A DNA stretch of 64,000 nt from Closterium sp. Naga37s-1 (GCA_947471745.1 CANJKZ010000139.1:868001-932000), one strand, 5' to 3'; numbered from the stretch's first letter, positions 1-10,913 are shown. The notes: generated by a model from the letters alone, not told the origin. Translations and numbers: made by a program.

Positions 1-1149
1 AGGGTCAGTGACAACAGTGGCGAGGAAACGCGTGACAGTAGGACTGGCAGCACGAAGGGAGTCCGACGGTGGGTCAGCAACGGTAGGAAGAGAGGACGCA
101 GGAGGAGACGGCAGAGGGACGCGCTGTGGAGCAGTGGAAGGACGCAGGGTCATATAGTGAGTGCCAAGGACAGGAGGAGGACGCTGACGTGGAGCACGAC
201 GACCAGTGCGGAACAGTGCGGACAGGCGACTCTGGACGCGACTCAGACGACTCTGGACGAGACTCAGGCGACGGAGGACGAGACTCAGGCTCACGACGCT
301 CCGTAAGACTACTCGTCGGCGCAGTGTAAGGAGAAGGACCAGGCAGCGGAGAGGCAAGCGGTAACTGTGACTGCGACTGGACAGGTGGTGGACTCAGGAG
401 GGGAGGAGAAGGACCAGTGGAGGGCGGGAGGCCAAGAACCTGCTGAAGGAGCGGAACGTAGTACGGTCGCGGCCGCTCAGCACCTCCTGAACCAGCAGAG
501 ACAGCACCAGCACCCTCAGCACCAGGGTCTCCAGTGACAACTCCCTCAGCACCACCAGTAACCCCAACAGCTCCAGTACCTCCAGCTCCAACCCCCGCAG
601 CAGCTCCAGTCTCAGCAGCTCCAGGACCTCCAGTACGAGCACCTCCAGAACCAAGGAGGCTGAGAGTGACGTGGTAGGACTGGAGGTGGCAGGACACGGC
701 GCGAGGTGCGAGGTGGCGTGGTAGAACTGCCAGCCAGACGCGTCCGGGACAAAGCCAAGGAAGACACAAGGAACAGCACGAGAGGAGAGCTTGTCCGCGG
801 ACGTATCGCGGACAAAAGCTCGAGATCCCCAGACCCGGAAACGCGACGCATCGCCAACCTCTCCCGTCCAACGCAGTGTCGGGGAAGTCTCCGGAACGGA
901 GACACGAGGCCAGAGGTTGAGCTGATGCGCAGCGTATCGGACCGCAAACGGCCACAGAAAGTGGGGAGCAGCCGCATGGATCAAGGAGGTACGAGCGACC
1001 TCCATGACCAAGCCAATGCGGCGCTCAGCAACCCCATTCTGCTGTGGAGAGGCCGGAAGCGTGAACGACTGCTCAATGATTTGCCCCTGACAGTAGGCCC
1101 CTGACAGGAAAGTCCGAGTGGAACCTCTCGATAAGCTGGAGACGGGCAA
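1..1149 (-). pseudogene. E1 integrase C-terminal part and linker (frame-shifted continuation)
   Basis: Minus-strand frame 1149-394 carries the integrase segment with the third acidic residue (NGVAERRIGL) and the copia integrase C-terminal region (DKLSSRAVPCVFLGF). Beyond that the linker toward RT is read in a second frame (955-74), a further shift caused by the deletion near 650-690. The linker has Gly/Ala-rich and Arg/Glu-Ser-rich stretches as in E6. The sequence leaves the window before RT. Confidence 0.7.
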
Positions 1150-3463
1150 CGCGGATCCAAGGGATCAAAACATCAGGGACTTCACCCTTGGTGCGCAAGG
1201 GGAAGACCGTGGTGTAGCGCGAGAAGTCGTCAACAACTATCAAGAAGTACCTCTCCTGACCCTGTCCACGGATGCGGGCTGGGCCCCACACGTCCATGTG
1301 GAGCGACTGCAGGGGAGCAGTCGTCGGGGGAAACGAGGAGGAGTGAGGAGCGGCGCGCTGCCGCCCCTCGACACAGGGAAGACAAGGAGGAGCAGGCGAG
1401 GGTGGGAGGGGAGGGAGAACCCTGGGAAGACCAGAGACAAGGTACCGTTTGTGCATGCCACGAAGGCGCTGCACTGACGGGTGACCAAGGCGGTGGTGCC
1501 AAAGGACGGTCTCGTGTGCCAGAGAGCGACACGAGCAGGGGGCCGACAGCTGACCTGACGCAGACGCAGACGCAGCTACCTGAGGGGACTCAGTGGTCAG
1601 TGTGTACAGGTCCGACCCCGGCTGCCGAGTGAAGGTAGCCAGGTGGCGACCCGTCCGAGCACACGTGCAGTGCGTCACACGCTCGTAGGCAGGGGTGAAC
1701 TGGTGGACACCCCCGTCCTGAAGTGCACTACCTGCCACCAAGTTCGTAGAGAACGAGGGGAGGTAGAGACCTGACAGTGTGCCCGACGGGACCGCAGGAC
1801 AAGAGAGGACAGTGGAGGAGGTCGCAATGACCGGACCCCCAGAGGGGTCAGCGAGGGAGACAGCAACTGGCCGAGCAAGCTGCTCTAAGGCAGTGCGGTC
1901 ACGAAAGAAACAGCGAGAAGCACCTGAGTCCAGTGTGAAGGTGTGCAGTGCCTCAGTAGACTCAGTACCAAGGGGGGCAGACTCACTAGCACCTAGAGCA
2001 GCAGCCTCACCAGCACCTGGGGCAGCAGTCTCACCAGCACCTGGGACAGCAGACGCACTGGCACCTAGAGCGGCAGCCTCACTGGTCCTAATGCCCTGGT
2101 CAGGCGGGACATGCAGGTACTGGTCACTCTCTCCAATAATAGTCAATGCATACATGGCACCAAGGATAGCATCAAAGTCAAGAGCAAAGACATCAATATT
2201 CTTTTTCATCAGATCAGCCCAGCGGGGCAGCTTAGTGGCGTCAGGAAACTGTGCACGCCAGGCGTCGTCGAGACGAAAGAAGCAGCGGTGTGCCGTGTGG
2301 AACCTCCCACAGGTCTGGCCAGTGCGGTCACCTGTGCGGATAAGGTACGGGCAGGTACCTCCACCCCCAGACCCCCCACGCTGAGAGTACCACTCACGGA
2401 GCTGCTGGGAGGTCGGGGTCTCGCCTGGACGCTGCTGCTGCTGCCTCTGGCCTCCACGCTGCACCGCCCCACCACGCCCGCCACCAGCTCCACCGCCGCC
2501 ACCACTACCACCGCCACCCCCGCCACCCCCACTACCGCCGCCGCCACCACCCCCTCCTCCGCCACTGACCCCCCCCCCACCAGTACCACTCCCACCACCG
2601 CCGCCACCCCCGCCACCCCCACTACCACCACCGCCACCACCCCCGCCTCCTCCACCCCCTCCACTACCGCCGCCCCCGCCTCCACCTCCTCCACCCTTGC
2701 CCCCTTTGCCCTTGCCGCTCTTGCGCCTCCAACTAGGAGCAGACGCAGCCCCGACCTCCTCAGCACCGAGGTAGTCGACAGCAGCAGCAGATGCAATGGA
2801 GGGGAGGAGGGGGACTGGGGAGCACCCCTCAAAGAAGGGGGAGCGGGGGTCACCACGAGAGGCACCTACAGCTACAATGCTCTTCTCAGCTGCTAGGAGT
2901 TCCTTCTCGAGGAGGTCGACAGTGAGGTCAGTGGGGGAGAGGGCAAGAAAGTGGTCCCTGACAGTGCGAAGGGAGTCAGGGAGGCGGGTGACAAGGTGGT
3001 AAAGTGTGAGGTACATCGGGGGGGGGTTCTTGGCGAGGAAATCGGGGGGGAGCGCGGCACGGTAGCGGAGGTCACTGGTAAGGAGGTGAGTGATGAGGTC
3101 AGCTACAGTGGCAAAGGCGGACAGATTGGGGAAGAGGTAGGGCAGGGAGAGACGGCCTATAGTAGCAGTGGCAGGGGAAGAGTAGCGCGTGACTACTGCG
3201 TCGTACAGCTCCTTAGCGGTCTTATGCTGGCCGAAGTGCTCGCGCTCATCTAACGGCAGGTGGCTGTGAACGGCTAGGCGAGCGTGAGCAGCAGTACTGT
3301 CAGCAGTAGTGGCAGGTGCGGGAGCGGCGCCTGACGTGTGGTCATACAGGGAGACATTGTCCTTGGCAGTGATCTGGAGGAACAGGTGGAGGTCATCTAA
3401 CCAAACCTCAAACTTAATCGGGCGACCCTCAGCGTCAAAGGTGAGAACAGAGGGAGTGGCCAT
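1073..3463 (-). pseudogene. E1 gag-protease-integrase (5' part of polyprotein), broken in integrase
   Basis: A 796-residue open frame beginning MATPSVLTFDAEG. Residues 1-200 form a copia Gag domain (UBN2-like), followed by a poly-Gly/Ser linker of about 100 residues (roughly 255-345). A QQLREWY motif and a Cys/His segment (CPYLIR..CGRFHTAHRC) follow, then the protease motif LDSGASRCFF, the GAG-pre-integrase LWHHRLGHP with CLPC, and integrase to its first Asp (HMDVWGP). The integrase second-Asp motif (LHSDRGGEF in E6) is deleted, which shifts the frame; translation resumes in another frame at 1149. Gag would form the particle, and protease and integrase would process and insert the cDNA. This copy cannot make an active integrase. 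Confidence 0.8.
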
Positions 3464-3570
3464 AGTGGCAGTAGTAGCAGTAGGAGCAGTAGCAGTAGCA
3501 GGAACAGTGGCAGCTGAAGCAGTAGTACGGCAGGAACAGGAACAGGAGTTGCTGCAGGTGAGGCATAGTA

Positions 3571-3665
3571 GGGCGGCGCGGCTCGGCCAGGGCGGCGCGG
3601 CTCGGTTCGGGCGGCGCGGCTCGGTTCGGGCGGCGCGGCTCGGTTCGGGCGGCGCGGTTCGGCTC
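3571..3665 (-). repeat. Tandem repeat in the E1 leader (about 20-bp unit)
   Basis: Several head-to-tail copies of a GC-rich unit close to GGGCGGCGCGGCTCGGTTC, just upstream of the E1 gag start. E2 has an almost identical array at 5817-5920, so the array is an inherited part of this copia leader. Confidence 0.75.
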
Positions 3666-4116
3666 GGGCTGGGCTACGCGGCGGTGTGCAACGGGGGGCG
3701 TGCACGTGGGCGGCTGTAGCGGGCGGGTCGTGGCTGTGCGCGGGCCTGACTAGCGCGTGAGCGGCGGCCTAGAGGGCGACGCGGCGGCCTACGGGCGGGG
3801 CTGCCGGTCGCTAGCGGGCTACGCGCGGCCAGGAGAGCCGGTCGACGGGCTGCTCGTGGCGGCGTGGGCGGCTAACGGGCGGCGCGCGCTCAGAAACGGC
3901 CGCGCGCGGGCCGCTAGGGGGCGACGCGCGGGAAAAAAAAAAAGGCCGCGCGCGGCACTAGCGAGCCGCGCACAGGCAGCAGGAGAAGACGAGGCGCACG
4001 AGGGCGCACTAGGGGAACGGCGCTCGAGGGCGCTAGGTCGATATGGCGCTCGAGGGTGCTTCTAACGGTGGGCCCTTAGGTGAGTCCTAGGTCTAGAACC
4101 TAAGCTCTTAATACCA

Positions 4117-4242
4117 TGTCAAGAATGAGAAGTGATTGCATTAGGAAAGTTGGGAGTACAAGTGTGAAACCCTAGAGATTGTACCCCCTAAGGCTAAACC
4201 CACTACAGCCTAGAGAAACACAAACATATATAATGTTTGACA
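4117..4242 (-). repeat. 5' LTR of E1 (126 bp) with adjacent primer-binding site
   Basis: On the minus strand it starts TGTCAAACATT and ends TTCTTGACA. It is followed at 4116-4102 by TGGTATTAAGAGC, a variant of the initiator tRNA-Met primer site. It resembles the 128-bp LTRs of E5 and E6, so E1 belongs to the same superfamily of short-LTR copias. The other LTR is outside the window. Confidence 0.85.
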
Positions 4243-5714
4243 ACCAGCACCTGGAGCAGCAGACTCACTAGCACCTAGAGCAGCAGCCTCACCAACACCT
4301 AGAGCAGTCGACTCTATACCTGGATCGGGCGGCACACACAGGTAACAGTCACCCTCAGCACTAGTAGACACAGCATACATGGCAGCAAGGATAGCATCAA
4401 AGTCTACAGCAAAGATATCAACATTCTGCCTAAGCAGATCAGCCCAGCTAGGGAGCTCATGAGCGTCAGGAAACTGCGTGCGCCAGGCGTCAGACAGGCG
4501 ACCGAAACAGCGCTGCGACGTGTGTGGCCCTCCGCACGTCTCCCCACGGCGCCCGCCGGTGCGGAGAACGTAAGTGCAGGGACCAGCACCCCCAGACCTC
4601 CCACGCCCAGCGTACCACTCACGAAGCTGCTGAGGCGACGGGGTCTCACGGGAACGCTGCTGCTGCTGGCGCTGGCTACCGCCGAAGCCTCCACGCTGCG
4701 CAGCTCCACCCCGACCAGCACCACCGCCGCCGCCACCTCCACCTCCGCTGCCACCGCCTCCACCACCGCTGCCGCTGCCTCCACCACCGCTGCCGCTGCC
4801 TCCACCACCTCCACCGCCACCACCGACACCCCCACCCCCGCCACCACCTCCACCTCCACCCCCACCCCCTCCGCCTCCTCCACCGCCACCACCGCCGCCC
4901 CCGCCGTCCCCTCCACCACCCTTGCCCCCCTTGCCCTTGCCGATGCGGCGCCTCTCACTAGGAGTAGACGCAGCCCCGACCTGCTCGGTGCCAACGAGGT
5001 CGACAGCAGCAGCAGAAGCAACTGAGGGCAGAAGGGGAACGGGGGAACACCCCTCAAAGAAAGGGGCGCAAGGGTCGTCGCGAGAAGCACCTACAGCAAC
5101 TATACTCTTCTCAGCTGCAGTGAGGCGCTCCTCCAGCAGGTCAACGGTGAGCTCGGTGGGGCAAAGAGAGAGAAAGTGGTCCCTGACTGAGCAAAGGGAG
5201 TCAGGGAGACGGGTGACTAGGTAGAAGAGGGTGATGTACATTGAGGGGGGGTTCTTGGCGCAAAACTCGGAGGGAAGGGCAGCGCGGTAGCGGGCGTCAC
5301 TAGTGCGGAGGTGGGTAATGAGGTCAGCGACTGTGGCAAAGGCGGCAAGGTCAGGGAACAGGTACGGTAGCATGAGGCGGCTGAGGGCAGCAGTGGCAGG
5401 GGAGGAGTAGCGCACTACGACAGCGTCATACAAAGACTTAGCAGTCTTGTACTGGCCAAAGTGCGCGCGCTCAGCAGAAGGCAGGTGACAGCGTCAGCAG
5501 CAAGGCGAGCAACAGCGTCACGAGTAGTCCACTGCGAGCGAACTGTACTGTCAGCAGTGGCAGCAGGTGCAGCAGAGGTTCCAGACGTGAGATAAAAAAG
5601 TGAGACTCCGTCCTTGCTATCACACTGAAGAAACAGCTGCAGATCATCTACCCAGACATTGAAGTCAACTGCACGTCCCTCAGCATCGAAGGTAAGAACC
5701 GTAGGGCTAGCCAT
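4243..5714 (-). pseudogene. E2 gag with frameshift, truncated by E1
   Basis: Starts at 5714 (MASPTVLTFDAEGR). The Gag domain is frame-shifted near 5485, where the downstream frame reads HLPSAERAHFGQYKTAK. It continues through a poly-Gly linker (about 4930-4690), a QQLREWY motif near 4620, a Cys/His segment (CTYVLR..CGGPHTSQRC) and the acidic segment with YLCVPPDPGIE. The frame ends at the E1 LTR. Relative to E1 gag it carries the same domain order, so it is a diverged relative rather than a recent copy. Confidence 0.75.
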
Positions 5715-5809
5715 GGCGGCAGTAGCAGCAGTAGCAGCAGAAGCAGCAGTAGCAGCAGAAACAGCAGTAGCAGCAGGAGCAGCGCGGGCACGGCAGCGCA
5801 GCTCAGTAG

Positions 5810-6610
5810 GGCAGTGCGGCGCGGCTCGGTAGGGCGGCGCGGCTCGGCTGGGCGGCGCGGCTCGGCGGAGCGGCGCGGCTCGGCTGGGCGGCGCGGCTCG
5901 GCTGGGCGGTGCGGCTCGGCCAGCAGGCAGGCGCGGGTAGCGCGCGTAGGGCAGGTGCTCACCAGGGGCGGGCGGGGCAGGCGCGACGGCGGGGCCGTAG
6001 CGGCGGCGACGGCGGCGGCCGCAACGGTGGGGCCGCAACGGCGGCTGCAGGCGCGACGGCGGCAGGGCAGGGCCGCGACGGGTGCTGCAGGCGCGACGGC
6101 GGTTGCAGGGCAGGGCCGCTACAGCGGGGCCACGAAGGCGGCAGCAGGCGCGACGGCGGAGACGGCAGGGCCGCGACCGCGGCTGCAGGTCAGGGGCCGC
6201 GTCGGCTGCTGCAGGTCAGGGGCCGCGACGGCGGCTGCAGGTCAGGGGCCGCGACGTGGGGCGGCAGGGCAGGGCCGCGACGTAGGGCGGCAGGGCAGGG
6301 CCGCGACGGGCGGCAAAGCAGGGCCGCGACGGGCGGCGGATCAGGCCGCGACGGGCGGCTGAGGCAGGCCGCGACTTGGGGCGGCAGGGCAGGGCCGCGA
6401 CGTAGGGCGGCAGGCAGGGCCGCGACGTAGGGCGGCAGGGCAGGGCCGTGACGGGCGGCAAAGCAGGGCCGCGACGGGCGGCGGGTCAGGCCGCGAAGGG
6501 CGGCGACAAGGCAGGGCCGCGACGGGCGACTAGGGCAGGGTCACGACTAGCGACAGCAGGGCAGGGCGCGCGACGGCGCAGGTGAGGCAGGCGCGACAGC
6601 GCGCTTCGGG
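5810..6610 (-). repeat. GC-rich tandem repeats in the E2 leader
   Basis: Two arrays: 20-bp units (GGCGCGGCTCGGCTGGGC) at about 5817-5920, and a longer array at about 6050-6550 built on GGCAGGGCCGCGACG. Several long open frames here on both strands are products of base composition and are not reported as genes. Confidence 0.7.
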
Positions 6611-6683
6611 CAGGTAGGAAACAAAAAAATCAGTGGTGGGCCCTTGAAAAATCGTTCCCACTAGGGAACCTGCTCTGAAACCA

Positions 6684-6813
6684 TGTGAAGAATAGAACGA
6701 GGAATTAATGAACTAGCAAGCAGGTGGGTACAAGTAGGAAAACCTAGAAGTGTTGTACCCCATATGAACTACCCCACTACAGCCTACACAAACTATAGCA
6801 TATAAGTTTGACA
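6684..6813 (-). repeat. 5' LTR of E2 (130 bp)
   Basis: On the minus strand it starts TGTCAAACTTATATG and ends CTTCACA, with TGGTTTCAGAGCAGG immediately after as primer site. The bases outside (6814-6818, AGCTC) would be the target duplication; the partner copy is not in the window. Confidence 0.8.
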
Positions 6814-7082
6814 AGCTCATATAGAGCAAGCGGAAGTCTCACAGCCACGCGAAGGTCAACAGTCACTGGAAGTCAATGGTCGCGACTGTTGACCGCCCAG
6901 TAACCGTACTCGGAGGTTACGCGATGCAACCTGGTAACTGTCGAGTATAGAAATAGAAACGGTTACTGTAGCAATGCAATACAGTTAATAAGGGAATGGC
7001 TAGCTATGATTGCTATTTAAACTCCTTGTATCTCTATCTTTATTATCTTGCTTACTTCCAACTTATTATAACAAGGTCCTTT
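6814..7082. other. Flank between E2 and E3, no gene seen
   Basis: 269 bp of AT-richer DNA separating the E2 LTR from the E3 LTR. I see no convincing ORF or repeat. The last five bases (7078-7082, CCTTT) are the target duplication of E3. Confidence 0.6.
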
Positions 7083-7493
7083 TGTTACGATATGAAATTG
7101 CATGAGTAGGCATTCCTGTATGATGCAGGAGCCGACTCTACCGACTATGAAGTCGAGGAGTCAGAAGAGTCGAAGCGACGCAGCAACCGTCTGACCAAGA
7201 CCGATGCAGGTAGAAACATTTGAAGTGAAAAGAGCGGGAACAGGTTTGAAACGGGTTCCCGCGCCGCACGGTTTGAATTTGGTTAGAATAAGGGAATGTA
7301 CCCCTTAGAGTACATGGCTAGCCTAGGTCTTTTCGTATTCCCCTGTACTCTTATATAAACCCGATGTATGCATGCTTTTATCAACTCAGTCATTTACATT
7401 CACTCTGACCTGAGATTCAAACTTCCGCTGCAACACTACTCTGCGATCAACCCTGAGCGATCCTTCGCTAAAGTCCCACTTGGGATTGTAACA
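7083..7493 (+). repeat. 5' LTR of E3
   Basis: Begins TGTTACGATATG and ends GGGATTGTAACA. It contains TATATAAACC near 7354, a plausible TATA box for Pol II transcription. Differences from the 3' LTR are seen near 7121, 7134, 7208 and 7315. Confidence 0.93.
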
Positions 7494-7508
7494 TGGTATC
7501 AGAGCTAC
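7494..7508 (+). promoter_or_regulatory. Primer-binding site of E3
   Basis: TGGTATCAGAGCTAC directly follows the 5' LTR. The first 12 bases are the standard complement of the initiator tRNA-Met 3' end used by plant copia elements to prime minus-strand cDNA. Confidence 0.9.
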
Positions 7509-7587
7509 TCAGGGATTCTTCGCATCATCACTTCCTTGAAATTCGCCGAACCAAGATCTGGCGAGCGGCACACGCTCCAAGACCAAG

Positions 7588-8616
7588 ATGGCCGGAGGAT
7601 CCGGAGGCCAAGCCAATCTGACGGCTGAAGGACAAACCAACCCGGCTGCGACAAATGAGGCGACAACTACGATCGGCACTGCCGCACTCGAGCAACTTTT
7701 CGCTCGACTTTCAACCATGGAGAAAGAACTCCAAGACCTGCGCAAAGGCGATGCGGGAACCTCTTCCCAACCAGTACAACCTGGACAACCGGCTGAGAAA
7801 AGCCGTGATACCGCCGCGCACACTTTCTCCCTCGACACAGACAAATCAACAACAACTGCCCCCCGTCCAAGTGATGAAGCTATCAACTCTGCGCAAACAC
7901 GCTTCCTCAGCGTCTCAAAAATTTAGACTAACACCGCCTTCGACGGCAAGGACTTCTACACATGGAGTTTCGAGCTTGAGCTCCTCCTACAAACGGCGCA
8001 GATCTACCATTACTTCGACGGCTCCTACCCAAAACCGGTGGAAAACACCGAAGTCGCCAGGGCTCAGTACTACAGTGAGTCCCTTATGGCCTACAGTGTG
8101 CTGCTACGCAACATGACGCCTGTGGAACAACTCAACATTCGCTCCTACAAAGAGAGCGACGCTCCAGCCTTGGAAGCTTGGAAGCACCTCGTTGAAGTTT
8201 ACCAGCCGAAGGATTCGGTCACCGCCAGCAGGCTTCTGCAGCAACTTTTGGAGATAAAAATGGGGCACGGGGAGAAAGCGAATCCGTATATTAACCGCTG
8301 TCGCAACATCCGTGACCAGATCACGAAGCATGGGAGTACAATCTCGGAAGAGATTTTCGTCAACATAGTCCTTCAAGGACTCGGGCCAGAGTGGAAGCCC
8401 TGCAAAGCGCTACTCCGACAGCGAGGAACCATCTCAGAAGCCGCGCTATGCGCCGCACTCCTGTCCGAACAGCAGGACATGGATTCGAGCAGAACAAGCT
8501 CCGAGAGCGCCTCGCCTTCTACGCTGACAACCGTGAAGAGCGACGACAACCACGGCACCATTATTGCAAAATATGCAAAGTCTTCGGACACTCAACGGAT
8601 CGATGCAAGTCCCGAT
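7588..8616 (+). pseudogene. E3 gag
   Basis: Starts at 7588 (MAGGSGGQANLTAEGQ). An in-frame TAG at 7924-7926 interrupts it just before the conserved Gag start (TNTAFDGKDFYTWSFELE). The same frame then carries the UBN2-type Gag domain (LLQQLLEIKMGHGE..INRCRNIRDQI) to about 8480. The zinc knuckle CKICKVFGHSTDRC (8565-8606, CX2CX4HX4C) is in a different frame, so one indel lies between about 8470 and 8560. Gag would assemble the particle and bind RNA through the knuckle. Confidence 0.8.
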
Positions 8617-10913
8617 CCAACTATCGCCACCCAAATTCCACTCACCACAAAAACTGGGTCGGCCGACAAGACACTCGTCATCCTCAGTCTCAGCATCAGA
8701 CACCTCGTCCTCCTGTGCAACATCAACATCAGCAAGGATCTCAAGGACCTCAATCAGGAGCTCCTAGAAACATCATCGCAAATATGACGACGCGCCGACG
8801 TCGCACTGCTGAACCTGACGAGGAAAACGAGATTCAAGGAAGACTCCTCGAACCAGAAGAGGGTTGGAATAACCTCCTCACTGAAAATTACTATTACCAG
8901 TATGACGAGGACGAGCAGGATTGGAACCTGCCAATCACCATGCGGGAAAGCCCGCCGCACGACAATCAACACTACGTACCGGTGGTATGGAAGGAGGACG
9001 AAGACCCTCACTTCCACAGACGCTACAAGGCGACCCTGGTGACTCCGCAACAAGCGCTACTTCTGCGCAGAAACAACAACGACAACCACAACACCTGGTA
9101 CCTGGACAGCTGCTGCGGACAGCACATGGTGGGCTCTACGCGATACGTCTCGAACCTGAGCCGCGCCCCCCCAACTTACGTCACCGTCGCCAACAACGAG
9201 CAACTGCGCGCCAATGCACAAGGCATCGTGGTCCTGCAAGCACGAGATAGTAACACGCACATTTCGTTCAACGACGTACTCTACGTCCCAAATCTCCGTT
9301 TCAATCTTCTCTCGGCAGGACAACTTCGCGACTGCGGCGTCATCCTCACCACGCACCTCGCCACACGCGATCTCATTCTCACATACGCCCCGCCAGATAC
9401 CCCTCCCGAATCGTTCAAATATCTCGGACGAGCCCGCTCGATCAACGGCATCTACGTCCTCGACTTCGACGTACCTTCCTGCCAAGCTTCATCCGACGAG
9501 CTCGTGGACCTCGTCCCTCTTGAGTTCGCCTACATGGGCAAAGAATCATGGGAGCACCTGGACGGACGACCATGGGTTCGCCGTAGTCCACATCCCCGCG
9601 AAATCAACCTGCACGAGCCAGATATCAATGGGCTCTGCACCACCTGCCACACTCCCACGGCGAGCCGCACAGAGCAAGTTGAAAGGGAGTACGCGGCAAT
9701 TCAGGAAGCGGAGAGCGCCGAGGCAGAACCAACAGGTATGACTACAGAAGAACTCGCGGTGTCGTCCTACCGCATCTTCGGCGAAGCAAACGACGACCTC
9801 GGACTTCAGCGAGAAGAGCGAACAGCGCCATCCTCGGAAAACCTCTGGTTCGTCTTACAAGCTAACACCACCACCCTCGACGAAGATGGACGACCGCGTC
9901 CTTACACCCGCGAAGTTTACCGCCGCGAAATTGACCCGGCGTGGAAAGATCCTGACGCACCAGAGGAGCTCAGCGTCAAGGAAGAAGAAGACAAGGCCAG
10001 GGCGGAAAAGAAACAGAAACTGTTTGAGGAACGTGTCGCGGCTGGATGGGACGAGGAGTCAGCACGACGAGGCGCATGGGGTGATGAAGATTACGAACCA
10101 GAAGAAGGCGATGGAGCAACCTGGGGATCCGCCACTGGAGCATGGGGAGCTAGCGCCAGCGGCGCGGTCACCACGGGAGGATGGGGCAACACCGGCGGAT
10201 GGGGAGAAGACGAATACGCGGATGCTCCGCTCACCAAAGAAGAAGAAGAAGAGATAGAGCGCGAGATGAAAGCTGAGCGTGGAGAACCATCCCCTCGTGT
10301 CGCCATTCCACTCGGACGACCCCCGCGCACCCGCTCACCTCCCTCCTCCCCCTATCGGTGGCGTGATCGATGGTCGGAGATTGAGGAGGGGAATGTACCG
10401 CCAACTCCTCCGCGGGACTCACTTGGTCCAATCTCCCGCCCAGATCCGTTCGCTCGATTCATTGAAGGTACCACGACTCCGCTCACTATCATCCCCGACC
10501 GCGAATTCCTCGCCCTCTACCTCACAACGGCACCTGCAGAAGGGGAGACAATGGGGGAAGCGGAAGCAGAAGCAGAGGAGCCGAACAACGAAGCGGAACC
10601 AGGAGAAGAGGAAGAACCCCCACTCCAGATCCCGCAAGTCACGGAAGCAGAAGCGGCAGAATACCGCGCTCGCTACAAGCGCACTTCCGGCATCCGCGCC
10701 GAAGATGATCTCTGGCACCAGCGGCTGGGACACCCCTTGCGCCAAACCCTCGCCAACTGCCTCCGCGCTAAAGTCTTTCCGCCAGGAGCACTGCTGCGCC
10801 CCGACGGAACAGAACCGCACAACACCCCTCACCCAGTCACTTGCACCGTCTGCCCCACAGCCGCTCTCTCTCACAGCGCCTACCCCTCCCTGGAACCGAG
10901 CACCAACCGCTAA
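8617..10913 (+). pseudogene. E3 protease, inserted acidic/WG region and GAG-pre-integrase
   Basis: Frame running 8391-10913. The protease region has WYLDSCCGQHMVG at about 9093-9131. The usual DSG triad is DSC here, which may disable it. The family-typical downstream block (VLYVPNLRFNLLSAGQL) is intact. From about 9480 to 10708 there is an acidic, low-complexity insert of about 410 residues not normally found in copia polyproteins. It includes six Trp residues next to Gly (10047-10202). GAG-pre-integrase follows (LWHQRLGHP, CTVC). The frame ends at TAA 10911-10913, directly before integrase, which continues in the same frame. Confidence 0.8.
10047..10202 (+). other. Trp-Gly (WG/GW) repeat segment in the E3 polyprotein
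   Basis: Within about 52 residues, six tryptophan codons (starting 10047, 10077, 10122, 10143, 10182, 10200) each lie beside glycine: AGWDE, GAWGD, ATWGS, GAWGA, GGWGN, GGWGE. The surroundings are acidic and low in complexity. This composition is characteristic of Argonaute-hook regions (for example in plant Pol V largest subunit, SPT5L and some viral silencing suppressors). Binding to Argonaute is inference only. Confidence 0.6.

Larger units (their letters stand above)
1..4242 (-). mobile_element. E1: Ty1/copia LTR retrotransposon, 3' part beyond window edge
   Basis: Minus-strand copia element. From right to left it has a 126-bp 5' LTR (4117-4242), a primer-binding site, a GC-rich leader, gag, protease, GAG-pre-integrase and integrase. 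The window ends in the linker before reverse transcriptase. Position 1 aligns by eye with about 46170 in E5, so RT and RNase H lie outside. E1 sits inside the gag-pol region of E2 in the same orientation: E2 coding sequence stops at 4243 where the E1 LTR begins. A 47-bp net deletion near 1098 and a linker deletion near 650-690 make it defective. Confidence 0.85.
4243..6813 (-). mobile_element. E2: Ty1/copia element, 5' part only, split by E1
   Basis: Minus-strand element with a 130-bp 5' LTR (6684-6813), a primer site (TGGTTTCAGAGCAGG, read leftward from 6683), a GC-rich leader rich in tandem repeats (5810-6610) and a frame-shifted gag (5714-4243). Its coding sequence runs straight into the E1 LTR at 4242, so the rest of E2 must lie beyond E1, outside the window. 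E2 is therefore older than E1. Confidence 0.8.

Noticed and set aside
5814..6430. Overlapping plus-strand ORFs rich in Arg/Gly/Ala
   Set aside because: They read through GC-rich tandem repeats of the E2 leader in several frames at once; composition artefact.
8391..8616. Programmed frameshift between Gag and Pol in E3
   Set aside because: No slippery heptamer is evident at the shift, the zinc knuckle itself lies after it, and the element has other plain mutations; an indel is more likely.
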